Of a stretch of 64,000 nucleotides of DNA, positions 10,219 to 22,015 are shown piece by piece; position 1 is the stretch's first letter, and each line of letters begins with the position of its first letter. Source of the DNA: Hydractinia symbiolongicarpus (taxonomy: Eukaryota > Cnidaria > Hydrozoa > Anthoathecata > Hydractiniidae). A program made the translations under genes and the position numbers. The DNA is taken from positions 6,636,001-6,700,000 of the forward strand of contig NC_079889.1 in NCBI RefSeq assembly GCF_029227915.1, written 5' to 3'. The notes below the pieces were generated by a model. The model made no database searches, was not told the origin of the DNA, and worked only from the letters and a program-made list of their open reading frames with translations.

Positions 10219-13200
10219 TAATAAAGGCTTCACACGTAAATCACGTGGTTCCATCTGACTGCACAGGTTACCATTGTACTATTTCTTCCAGTCTCAATGC
10301 ACTACAACGTTCAAAGAGGTTTTCCTTAGCGCCATGGCCTTACAACACTCTTAACAACGTGCACAGTCCTATAGAGGCCGTAATATGGCCTTTTGCAGTC
10401 TAATAAAGGCTTCACAATTATATCACGTGGTTTCACCTGCCTGCGCAGGTTACCATTGGACTATTCCTTTCAGTCTCAATGCGCTACAACGTCCCAAGTC
10501 GTTTTCCTTGGCGCCGTGGCCTGACAACACTCTTAACTACGTTCACAGTCCTATACAGGCTGTAATATGGCCTTTTGCAGTCCAATAAAGGCCGCAGACG
10601 TAAATCACGCGGTTTCAGCTGCCTGCGCAGGTTACCATTGGACTAGTCGTTCCAGTCTCAATGCGCTACAACGTCCCAAGTCGTTTTCCTTGGCACCGTG
10701 GCCTTACAAAACTCTTAACTACGTGCACAGTCCTATAAAGGCCGTAATATGGCCTTTTGCAGTCTAATAAAGGTTTCACACGTAAATCACGTGGTTCCAT
10801 CTGACTGCGCAGGTTACCATTGTACTATTTCTTCCAGTCTCAATGCACTACAACGTTCCAAGAGGTTTTCCTTAGCGCCATGGCCTTACAACACTCTTAA
10901 CTACGTTCACAGTCCTATACAGGCTGTAATATGGCCTTTTGCAGTCCAATAAAGGCCGCAGACGTAAATCACGCGGTTTCAGCTGCCTGCGCAGGTTACC
11001 ATTGGACTAGTCGTTCCAGTCTCAATGCGCTACAACGTCCCAAGTTGTTTTCATTAGCGCCATGGCCTTACAACACTCTTAACTACGTGCACAGTCCTAT
11101 AAAGGCCGTAATATGGCCTTTTGCAGTCTAATAAAGGCTTCACACGTAGATCACGTGGTTCCATTTGCCTGCGCAGGTTACCATTGGACTAGTTGTTCCA
11201 GTCTCAATGCACTACAACGTTCCAAGAGGTTTTCCTTAGCGCCATGGCCTTACAACACTCTTAACTACGTGAACAGTCCTATAAAGGCCGTAATATGGCC
11301 TTTTGCAGTCTAATAAAGGCTTCACACGTAAATCACGTGGTTTGACCTGCCTGCGCAGCTTACCATTGGACTAGTCGTTCCAGTCTCAATGCGCTACAAC
11401 GTCCCAAGTCATTTTCATTAGCGCCGTCGCCTTAGAACGCTCTTAACTACGTGCACAGGTCCTATAAAGGCTGTAATATGGCCTTTTGCAGTCTAATAAA
11501 AGCCTCACACGTAAATCACGTGGCTTCATCTGCCTGCGCAGGTTACCATTGGGCTATTCCTTCCAGTCTCAATGCGCTACAACGTTCCAGGTGGTTCTCC
11601 TTAGCGCTGTGGGCTTAGAACGCTCTTAACTATGTGCACAGTCCTATAAAGTCTGTAATATGGCCTTTTGCAGTCTAATAAAGGCTTCACAATTAAATCA
11701 CGTGGTTTCACCTGCCTGCGCAGGTTACCATTGGAGTATTCCTTTCAGTCTCCATGCACTACAACATTCCAAGAGGTTTTCCTTAGCGCTGTGGCCTGAC
11801 AACACGCTTAGCTACGTTCACAGTCCTATAAAGGCTGTAATATGGTCTTTTGCAGTCTAATAAAGGCCTCACACGTAAATCACGTGGTTTCACCTGCCTG
11901 TGCCGGTTACCATTGGACTAGTTGTTCCAGTCTCAATGCGCTACAACGTTCCAGGTGGTTCTCCTTAGCGCTGTGGCCTTAGAACGCTCTTAACTATGTG
12001 CACAGTCCTATAAAGGCTGTAATAAGGCCTTTTGCAGTCTAATAAAGGCCTCACAATTAAATCACGTGGTTTCACCTGCCTGCGCAGGTTACCGTTGGAC
12101 TATTCCTTACAGTCTTAATGCACTACAACGTTCCAAGAGGTTTTCCTTGGCGCTGTGGCCTTACAACACTCTTAACTACGTGCACAGTCCTATAAAGACC
12201 GTAATATGGCCTTTTGCAGTCTAATAAAGGCTTCACACGTAGATCACGTGGTTCCATTTGCCTGCGCAGGTTACCATTGGACTAGTTGTTCCAGTCTCAA
12301 TGCACTACAACGTTCCAAGAGGTTTTCCTTAGCGCCATGGCCTTACAACACTCTTAACTACGTGCACAGTCCTATAAAGGCCGTAATATGGCCTTTTGCA
12401 GTCTAATAAAGGCTTCACACGTAAATCACGTGGTTTGACCTGCCTGCGCAGCTTACCATTGGACTAGTCGTTCCAGTCTCAATGCGCTACAACGTCCCAA
12501 GTCGTTTTCATTAGCGCCGTTGCCTTACAACACTCTTAACTACGTGCACAGTCCTATAAAGGCCGTAATATGGCCTTTTGCAGTCTAATAAAGGCTTCAC
12601 ACGTAGATCACGTGGTTTCACCTGCCTGTGCCGGTTACCATTGGACTAGTTGTTCCAGTCTCAATGCGCTACAACGTTCCAGGTGGTTCTCCTTAGCGCT
12701 GTGGCCTTAGAACGCTCTTAACTATGTGCACAGTCCTATAAAGGCTGTAATAAGGCCTTTTGCAGTCTAATAAAGGCCTCACAATTAAATCACGTGGTTT
12801 CACCTGCCTGCGCAGGTTACCATTGGACTAGTCGTTCCAGTCTCAATGCGCTACAACGTCCCAAGTCGTTTTCATTAGCGCCGTTGCCTTACAACACTCT
12901 TAACTACGTGCACAGTCCTATAAAGGCCGTAATATGGCCTTTTGCAGTCTAATAAAGGCTTCACACGTAGATCACGTGGTTCCATTTGCCTGCGCAGGTT
13001 ACCATTGGACTAGTTGTTCCAGTCTCAATGCACTTCAACGTTCCAAGAGGTTTTCCTTAGCGCCATGGCCTTACAACACTCTTAACTACGTGCACAGTCC
13101 TATAAAGGCCGTAATATGGCCTTTTGCAGTCTAATAAAGGCTTCACACGTAAATCACGTGGTTTGACCTGCCTGCGCAGCTTACCATTGGACTAGTCGTT

Positions 13201-14367
13201 CCAGTCTCAATGCGCTACAACGTCCCAAGTCATTTTCATTAGCGCCGTCGCCTTAGAACGCTCTTAACTACGTGCACAGGTCCTATAAAGGCTGTAATAT
13301 GGCCTTTTGCAGTCTAATAAAGGCCTCACACGTAAATCACGTGGCTTCATCTGCCTGCGCAGGTTACCATTGGGCTATTCCTTCCAGTCTCAATGCGCTA
13401 CAACGTTCCAGGTGGTTCTCCTTAGCGCTGTGGCCTTAGAACGCTCTTAACTATGTGCACAGTCCTATAAAGGCTGTAATAAGGCCTTTTGCAGTCTAAT
13501 AAAGGCCTCACAATTAAATCACGTGGTTTCACCTGCCTGCGCAGGTTACCGTTGGACTATTCCTTACAGTCTTAATGCACTACAACGTTCCAAGAGGTTT
13601 TCCTTGGCGCTGTGGCCTTACAACACTCTTAACTACGTGCACAGTCCTATAAAGGCCGTAATATGGCCTTTTGCAGTCCAATAAAGGCCGCAGAAGTAAA
13701 TCACACGGTTTCAGCTGCCTGCGCAGGTTACCATTGGACTAGTTGTTCTAGTCTCAATGCACTACAACGTTCCAAGAGGTTTTCCTTAGCGCCATGGCCT
13801 TACAACACTCTTAACTACGTGCACAGTCGTATAAAGACCGTAATATGGCCTTTTGCAGTCTAATAAAGGCTTCACACGTAAATCACGTGGTTCCATCTGA
13901 CTGCGCAGGTTACCATTGTACTATTTCTTCCAGTCTCAATGCACTACAACGTTCAAAGAGGTTTTCCTTAGCGCCATGGCCTTACAACACTCTTAACAAC
14001 GTGCACAGTCCTATAGAGGCCGTAATATGGCCTTTTGCAGTCCAATAAAGGCCGCAGAAGTAAATCACACGGTTTCAGCTGCCTGCAAAGGTTACCATTG
14101 GACTAGTTGTTCCAGTCTCAATGCACTACAACGTTCCAAGAGGTTTTCCTTAGCGCCATGGCCTTACAACACTCTTAACTACGTGCACAGTCCTATAAAG
14201 ACCGTAATATGGCCTTTTGCAGTCTAATAAAGGCTTCACACGTAAATCACGTGGTTCCATCTGACTGCGCAGGTTACCATTGTACTATTTCTTCCAGTCT
14301 CAATGCACTACAACGTTCCAAGAGGTTTTCCTTAGCGCCATGGCCTTACAACACTCTTAACTACGTT
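10219..14367. repeat. Array between block A and the 3.8-kb duplication
   Basis: About 23 monomers with no foreign sequence. It begins with the 1.9-kb segment copied from the 532-2416 type (10357-12241). It then holds Q-type units at 12206 and 12934, two 183-bp units (extra G at 11458 and 13279), and alternating E and N units from 13663. Several neighbours here differ from their relatives by only one or two bases, which points to local turnover. Confidence 0.85.
10357..12241. repeat. Second copy of the 1.9-kb segment
   Basis: It aligns with 532-2416 at a constant offset of 9,825 bp (54 monomers less 3 bp). The left limit is the T/A difference at 531/10356 and the right limit the A/G difference at 2417/12242. 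It includes one 183-bp unit and one S-type unit, in the same order as the other two copies. Private changes are scattered, for example GCACCGTGG near 10695 and the AAGTTGTTTTC word near 11045. Confidence 0.82.
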
Positions 14368-14390
14368 CACAGTCCTATACAGGCTGTAAT
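13663..14390. repeat. Tandem 364-bp dimer (E-N, E-N)
   Basis: Two adjacent dimers start at 13663 and 14027. In each, the first monomer carries CAGAAGTAAATCACACGG and the second CATCTGACTGCG. They differ at a few places: the first has TTCTAGTCTC and CAGTCGTATAAAG, the second has CTGCAAAGGTTACC, and the second monomers end in GAGGCC versus CAGGCT. Dimer duplication is the smallest unequal-exchange step seen repeatedly in this array. Confidence 0.82.
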
Positions 14391-15665
14391 ATGGCCTTTT
14401 GCAGTCCAATAAAGGCCGCAGACGTAAATCACGCGGTTTCAGCTGCCTGCGCAGGTTACCATTGGACTAGTCGTTCCAGTCTCAATGCGCTACAACGTCC
14501 CAAGTCGTTTTCATTAGCGCCGTTGCCTTACAACACTCTTAACTACGTGCACAGTCCTATAAAGGCCGTAATATGGCCTTTTGCAGTCTAATAAAGGCTT
14601 TACACGTAGATCACGTGGTTCCATTTGCCTGCGCAGGTTACCATTGGACTAGTTGTTCCAGTCTCAATGCACTACAACGTTCCAAGAGGTTTTCCTTAGC
14701 GCCATGGCCTTACAACACTCTTAACTACGTGCACAGTCCTATAAAGGCCGTAATATGGCCTTTTGCAGTCTAATAAAGGCTTCACACGTAAATCACGTTG
14801 TTTGACCTGCCTGCGCAGCTTACCATTGGATTAGTCGTTCCAGTCTCAATGCGCTACAACGTCCCAAGTCATTTTCATTAGCGCCGTCGCCTTAGAACGC
14901 TCTTAACTACGTGCACAGGTCCTATAAAGGCTGTAATATGGCCTTTTGCAGTCTAATAAAGGCCTCACACGTAAATCACGTGGCTTCATCTGCCTGCGCA
15001 GGTTACCATTGGGCTATTCCTTCCAGTCTCAATGCGCTACAACGTTCCAGGTGGTTCTCCTTAGCGCTGTGGCCTTAGAACGCTCTTAACTATGTGCACA
15101 GTCCTATAAAGGCTGTAATAAGGCCTTTTGCAGTCTAATAAAGGCCTCACAATTAAATCACGTGGTTTCACCTGCCTGCGCAGGTTACCGTGGGACTATT
15201 CCTTACAGTCTTAATGCACTACAACGTTCCAAGAGGTTTTCCTTGGCGCTGTGGCCTTACAACACTCTTAACTACGTGCACAGTCCTATAAAGGCCGTAA
15301 TATGGCCTTTTGCAGTCCAATAAAGGCCGCAGAAGTAAATCACACGGTTTCAGCTGCCTGTGCAGGTTACCATTGGACTAGTTGTTCCAGTCTCAATGCA
15401 CTACAACGTTCCAAGAGGTTTTCCTTAGCGCCATGGCCTTACAACACTCTTAACTACGTGCACAGTCCTATAAAGACCGTAATATGGCCTTTTGCAGTCT
15501 AATAAAGGCTTCACACGTGAATCACGTGGTTCCATCTGACTGCGCAGGTTACCATTGTACTATTTCTTCCAGTCTCAATGCACTACAACGTTCAAAGAGG
15601 TTTTCCTTAGCGCCATGGCCTTACAACACTCTTAACAACGTGCACAGTCCTATAGAGGCCGTAAT

Positions 15666-16029
15666 ATGGCCTTTTGCAGTCTAATAAAGGCTTCACACGT
15701 AAATCACGTGGTTTCACCTGCCTGCAAAGGTTACCATTGGACTATTCCTTCCAGTCTCAATGCGCTACAACGTCCCAAGTCATTTTCATTAGCGCCGTCG
15801 CCTTAGAACGCTCTTAACTACGTGCACAGTCCTATAGAGGCCGTAATATGGCCTTTTGCAGTCTAATAAAGGCTTCACACGTAAATCACGTGGTTTCACC
15901 TGCCTGCGAAGGTTACCATTGGACTATTCCTTCCAGTCTCAATGCGTTACAACGTCCCAAGTCATTTTCATTAGCGCCGTCGCCTTAGAACGCTCTTAAC
16001 TACGTGCACAGTCCTATAAAGGCTGTAAT
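15666..16029. repeat. Two adjacent near-identical monomers
   Basis: The units starting at 15666 and 15848 are neighbours and almost the same: I see CTGCAAAGG against CTGCGAAGG and GCGCTAC against GCGTTAC. Elsewhere neighbours usually belong to different haplotypes and the closest relative is several units away. This is therefore a single-monomer duplication. It was carried into the second 3.8-kb copy at 19490-19853. Confidence 0.8.
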
Positions 16030-16211
16030 ATGGCCTTTTGCAGTCTAATAAAGTCCTGACACGTAAATCACGTGGTTCCATCTGACTGCGCAGGTTACCA
16101 TTGGACTATTCCTTCCAGTCTCAATGCACTACAACGTCCCAAGAGGTTTTCCTTAGCGCCATGGCCTTACAACACTCTTAACTACGTTCACAGTCCTATA
16201 CAGGCTGTAAT

Positions 16212-16939
16212 ATGGCCTTTTGCAGTCCAATAAAGGCCGCAGACGTAAATCACGCGGTTTCAGCTGCCTGCGCAGGTTACCATTGGACTAGTCGTTCCAG
16301 TCTCAATGCGCTACAACGTCCCAAGTCGTTTTCCTTGGCGCCGTGGCCTTACAACACTCTTAACTACGTGCACAGTCCTATAAAGGCCGTAATATGGCCT
16401 TTTGCAGTCTAATAAAGGCTTCACACGTAAATCACGTGGTTCCATCTGACTGCGTAGGTTACCATTATACTATTTCTTCCAGTCTCAATGCACTACAACG
16501 TTCCAAGAGGTTTTCCTTAGCGCCATGGCCTTACAACACTCTTAACTACGTTCACAGTCCTATACAGGCTGTAATATGGCCTTTTGCAGTCCAATAAAGG
16601 CCGCAGACGTAAATCACGCGGTTTCAGCTGCCTGCGCAGGTTACCATTGGACTAGTCGTTCCAGTCTCAATGCGCTACAACGTCCCAAGTCGTTTTCCTT
16701 GGCGCCGTGGCCTTACAACACTCTTAACTACGTGCACAGTCCTATAAAGGCCGTAATATGGCCTTTTGCAGTCTAATAAAGGCTTCACACGTAAATCACG
16801 TGGTTCCATCTGACTGCGTAGGTTACCATTATACTATTTCTTCCAGTCTCAATGCACTACAACGTTCCAAGAGGTTTTCCTTAGCGCCATGGCCTTACAA
16901 CACTCTTAACTACGTTCACAGTCCTATACAGGCTGTAAT
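16212..16939. repeat. Tandem 364-bp dimer (P'-N', P'-N')
   Basis: The dimers at 16212 and 16576 look identical, including the rare words TGCGTAGGTTACC and ATTATACTATTTC in the second monomer of each. They lie inside the 3.8-kb duplicated unit and appear again at 20036-20763. The dimer expansion therefore happened before the 3.8-kb duplication. Confidence 0.88.
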
Positions 16940-18191
16940 ATGGCCTTTTGCAGTCCAATAAAGGCTGCAGACGTAAATCACGCGGTTTCAGCTGCCTGCG
17001 CAGGTTACCATTGGACTAGTCGATCCAGTCTCAATGCGCTACAACGTCCCAAGTCGTTTTCATTAGCGCCGTTGCCTTACAACACTCTTAACTACGTGCA
17101 CAGTCCTATAAAGGCCGTAATATGGCCTTTTGCAGTCTAATAAAGGCTTCACACGTAGATCACGTGGTTCCATTTGCCTGCGCAGGTTCCCATTGGACTA
17201 GTTGTTCCAGTCTCAATGCACTACAACGTTCCAAGAGGTTTTCCTTAGCGCCATGGCCTTACAACACTCTTAACTACGTGCACATTCCTATAAAGGCCGT
17301 AATATGGCCTTTTGCAGTCTAATAAAGGCTTCACAATTAAATCACGTGGTTTGACCTGCCTGCGCAGCTTACCATTGGACTAGCCGTTCCAGTCTCAATG
17401 CGCTACAACGTCCCAAGTCATTTTCATTAGCGCTGTCGCCTTAGAACGCTCTTAACTACGTGCACAGGTCCAATAAAGGCTGTAATATGGCCTTTTGCAG
17501 TCTAATAAAGGCCTCACACGTAAATCACGTGGCTCCATCTGCCTGCGCAGGTTACCATTGGGCTATTCCTTCCAGTCTCAATGCGCTACAACGTTCCAGG
17601 TGGTTCTCCTTAGCGCTGTGGGCTTAGAACGCTCTTAACTATGTGCACAGTCCTATAAAGGCTGTAATATGGCCTTTTGCAGTCTAATAAAGGCTTCACA
17701 ATTAAATCACGTGGTTTCACCTGCCTGCGCAGGTTACCATTGGAGTATTCCTTTCAGTCTCCATGCACTACAACATTCCAAGAGGTTTTCCTTAGCGCTG
17801 TGGCCTGACAACACGCTTAGCTACGTTCACAGTCCTATAAAGGCCGTAATACGGTCTTTTGCAGTCTAATAAAGGCCTCACACGTAAATCACGTGGTTGC
17901 ACCTGCCTGTGCCGGTTACCATATGACTAGTTGTTCCAGTCTCAATGCGCTACAACGTTCCAGGTGGTTCTTCTTAGCGCTGTGGCCTTAGAACGCTCTT
18001 AACTATGTGCACAGTCCTATAAAGGCTGTAATAAGGCCTTTTGCAGTCTAATAAAGGCCTCACAATTAAATCACGTGGTTTCACCTGCCTGCGCAGGTTA
18101 CCGTTGGACTATTCCTTACAGTCTTAATGCACTACAACGTTCCAAGAGGTTTTCCTTGGCGCTGTGGCCTTACAACACTCTTAACTACGTG

Positions 18192-21100
18192 CACAGTCCT
18201 ATACAGGCTGTAATATGGCCTTTTGCAGTCCAATAAAGGCCGCAGACGTAAATCACGCGGTTTCAGCTGCCTGCGCAGGTTACCATTGGACTAGTCGTTC
18301 CAGTCTCAATGCGCTACAACGTCCCAAGTCGTTTTCATTAGCGCCGTTGCCTTACAACACTCTTAACTACGTGCACAGTCCTATAAAGGCCGTAATATGG
18401 CCTTTTGCAGTCTAATAAAGGCTTCACACGTAGATCACGTGGTTCCATTTGCCTGCGCAGGTTACCATTGGACTAGTTGTTCCAGTCTCAATGCACTACA
18501 ACGTTCCAAGAGGTTTTCCTTAGCGCCATGGCCTTACAACACTCTTAACTACGTGCACAGTCCTATAAAGGCCGTAATATGGCCTTTTGCAGTCTAATAA
18601 AGGCTTCACACGTAAATCACGTTGTTTGACCTGCCTGCGCAGCTTACCATTGGATTAGTCGTTCCAGTCTCAATGCGCTACAACGTCCCAAGTCATTTTC
18701 ATTAGCGCCGTCGCCTTAGAACGCTCTTAACTACGTGCACAGGTCCTATAAAGGCTGTAATATGGCCTTTTGCAGTCTAATAAAGGCCTCACACGTAAAT
18801 CACGTGGCTTCATCTGCCTGCGCAGGTTACCATTGGGCTATTCCTTCCAGTCTCAATGCGCTACAACGTTCCAGGTGGTTCTCCTTAGCGCTGTGGCCTT
18901 AGAACGCTCTTAACTATGTGCACAGTCCTATAAAGGCTGTAATAAGGCCTTTTGCAGTCTAATAAAGGCCTCACAATTAAATCACGTGGTTTCACCTGCC
19001 TGCGCAGGTTACCGTGGGACTATTCCTTACAGTCTTAATGCACTACAACGTTCCAAGAGGTTTTCCTTGGCGCTGTGGCCTTACAACACTCTTAACTACG
19101 TGCACAGTCCTATAAAGGCCGTAATATGGCCTTTTGCAGTCCAATAAAGGCCGCAGAAGTAAATCACACGGTTTCAGCTGCCTGTGCAGGTTACCATTGG
19201 ACTAGTTGTTCCAGTCTCAATGCACTACAACGTTCCAAGAGGTTTTCCTTAGCGCCATGGCCTTACAACACTCTTAACTACGTGCACAGTCCTATAAAGA
19301 CCGTAATATGGCCTTTTGCAGTCTAATAAAGGCTTCACACGTGAATCACGTGGTTCCATCTGACTGCGCAGGTTACCATTGTACTATTTCTTCCAGTCTC
19401 AATGCACTACAACGTTCAAAGAGGTTTTCCTTAGCGCCATGGCCTTACAACACTCTTAACAACGTGCACAGTCCTATAGAGGCCGTAATATGGCCTTTTG
19501 CAGTCTAATAAAGGCTTCACACGTAAATCACGTGGTTTCACCTGCCTGCAAAGGTTACCATTGGACTATTCCTTCCAGTCTCAATGCGCTACAACGTCCC
19601 AAGTCATTTTCATTAGCGCCGTCGCCTTAGAACGCTCTTAACTACGTGCACAGTCCTATAGAGGCCGTAATATGGCCTTTTGCAGTCTAATAAAGGCTTC
19701 ACACGTAAATCACGTGGTTTCACCTGCCTGCGAAGGTTACCATTGGACTATTCCTTCCAGTCTCAATGCGTTACAACGTCCCAAGTCATTTTCATTAGCG
19801 CCGTCGCCTTAGAACGCTCTTAACTACGTGCACAGTCCTATAAAGGCTGTAATATGGCCTTTTGCAGTCTAATAAAGTCCTGACACGTAAATCACGTGGT
19901 TCCATCTGACTGCGCAGGTTACCATTGGACTATTCCTTCCAGTCTCAATGCACTACAACGTCCCAAGAGGTTTTCCTTAGCGCCATGGCCTTACAACACT
20001 CTTAACTACGTTCACAGTCCTATACAGGCTGTAATATGGCCTTTTGCAGTCCAATAAAGGCCGCAGACGTAAATCACGCGGTTTCAGCTGCCTGCGCAGG
20101 TTACCATTGGACTAGTCGTTCCAGTCTCAATGCGCTACAACGTCCCAAGTCGTTTTCCTTGGCGCCGTGGCCTTACAACACTCTTAACTACGTGCACAGT
20201 CCTATAAAGGCCGTAATATGGCCTTTTGCAGTCTAATAAAGGCTTCACACGTAAATCACGTGGTTCCATCTGACTGCGTAGGTTACCATTATACTATTTC
20301 TTCCAGTCTCAATGCACTACAACGTTCCAAGAGGTTTTCCTTAGCGCCATGGCCTTACAACACTCTTAACTACGTTCACAGTCCTATACAGGCTGTAATA
20401 TGGCCTTTTGCAGTCCAATAAAGGCCGCAGACGTAAATCACGCGGTTTCAGCTGCCTGCGCAGGTTACCATTGGACTAGTCGTTCCAGTCTCAATGCGCT
20501 ACAACGTCCCAAGTCGTTTTCCTTGGCGCCGTGGCCTTACAACACTCTTAACTACGTGCACAGTCCTATAAAGGCCGTAATATGGCCTTTTGCAGTCTAA
20601 TAAAGGCTTCACACGTAAATCACGTGGTTCCATCTGACTGCGTAGGTTACCATTATACTATTTCTTCCAGTCTCAATGCACTACAACGTTCCAAGAGGTT
20701 TTCCTTAGCGCCATGGCCTTACAACACTCTTAACTACGTTCACAGTCCTATACAGGCTGTAATATGGCCTTTTGCAGTCCAATAAAGGCTGCAGACGTAA
20801 ATCACGCGGTTTCAGCTGCCTGCGCAGGTTACCATTGGACTAGTCGATCCAGTCTCAATGCGCTACAACGTCCCAAGTCGTTTTCATTAGCGCCGTTGCC
20901 TTACAACACTCTTAACTACGTGCACAGTCCTATAAAGGCCGTAATATGGCCTTTTGCAGTCTAATAAAGGCTTCACACGTAGATCACGTGGTTCCATTTG
21001 CCTGCGCAGGTTCCCATTGGACTAGTTGTTCCAGTCTCAATGCACTACAACGTTCCAAGAGGTTTTCCTTAGCGCCATGGCCTTACAACACTCTTAACTA

Positions 21101-22015
21101 CGTGCACATTCCTATAAAGGCCGTAATATGGCCTTTTGCAGTCTAATAAAGGCTTCACAATTAAATCACGTGGTTTGACCTGCCTGCGCAGCTTACCATT
21201 GGACTAGTCGTTCCAGTCTCAATGCGCTACAACGTCCCAAGTCATTTTCATTAGCGCTGTCGCCTTAGAACGCTCTTAACTACGTGCACAGGTCCAATAA
21301 AGGCTGTAATATGGCCTTTTGCAGTCTAATAAAGGCCTCACACGTAAATCACGTGGCTCCATCTGCCTGCGCAGGTTACCATTGGGCTATTCCTTCCAGT
21401 CTCAATGCGCTACAACGTTCCAGGTGGTTCTCCTTAGCGCTGTGGGCTTAGAACGCTCTTAACTATGTGCACAGTCCTATAAAGGCTGTAATATGGCCTT
21501 TTGCAGTCTAATAAAGGCTTCACAATTAAATCACGTGGTTTCACCTGCCTGCGCAGGTTACCATTGGAGTATTCCTTTCAGTCTCCATGCACTACAACAT
21601 TCCAAGAGGTTTTCCTTAGCGCTGTGGCCTGACAACACGCTTAGCTACGTTCACAGTCCTATAAAGGCCGTAATACGGTCTTTTGCAGTCTAATAAAGGC
21701 CTCACACGTAAATCACGTGGTTGCACCTGCCTGTGCCGGTTACCATATGACTAGTTGTTCCAGTCTCAATGCGCTACAACGTTCCAGGTGGTTCTTCTTA
21801 GCGCTGTGGCCTTAGAACGCTCTTAACTATGTGCACAGTCCTATAAAGGCTGTAATAAGGCCTTTTGCAGTCTAATAAAGGCCTCACAATTAAATCACGT
21901 GGTTTCACCTGCCTGCGCAGGTTACCGTTGGACTATTCCTTACAGTCTTAATGCACTACAACGTTCCAAGAGGTTTTCCTTGGCGCTGTGGCCTTACAAC
22001 ACTCTTAACTACGTG
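18192..22015. repeat. 3,824-bp tandem duplication, copy 2
   Basis: Direct continuation of the first copy with the same monomer order. The junction at 18191/18192 lies in GTGCACAGTCC, common to all monomers, so the duplication kept the 182-bp register. After 22015 the sequence departs from that following 18191: an E-type monomer starts at 22039 where 18215 has a P type. The end of this copy (from 21662) is also the start of block B, because window bases 1-360 match both 17838-18197 and 21662-22021. Confidence 0.92.

Larger units (their letters stand above)
14368..18191. repeat. 3,824-bp tandem duplication, copy 1 (21 monomers)
   Basis: The next 3,824 bp repeat this segment directly. Anchors at constant offset are 14391/18215, 15302/19126, 16212/20036, 16940/20764, 17669/21493 and the extra-G sites 14918/18742 and 17467/21291. 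The unit is 19 standard monomers plus two of 183 bp, which gives exactly 3,824. The left limit is 14367 (T, against G at 18191). One difference that I confirmed is 17384 C against 21208 T. Such high identity suggests a recent event. Confidence 0.93.
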
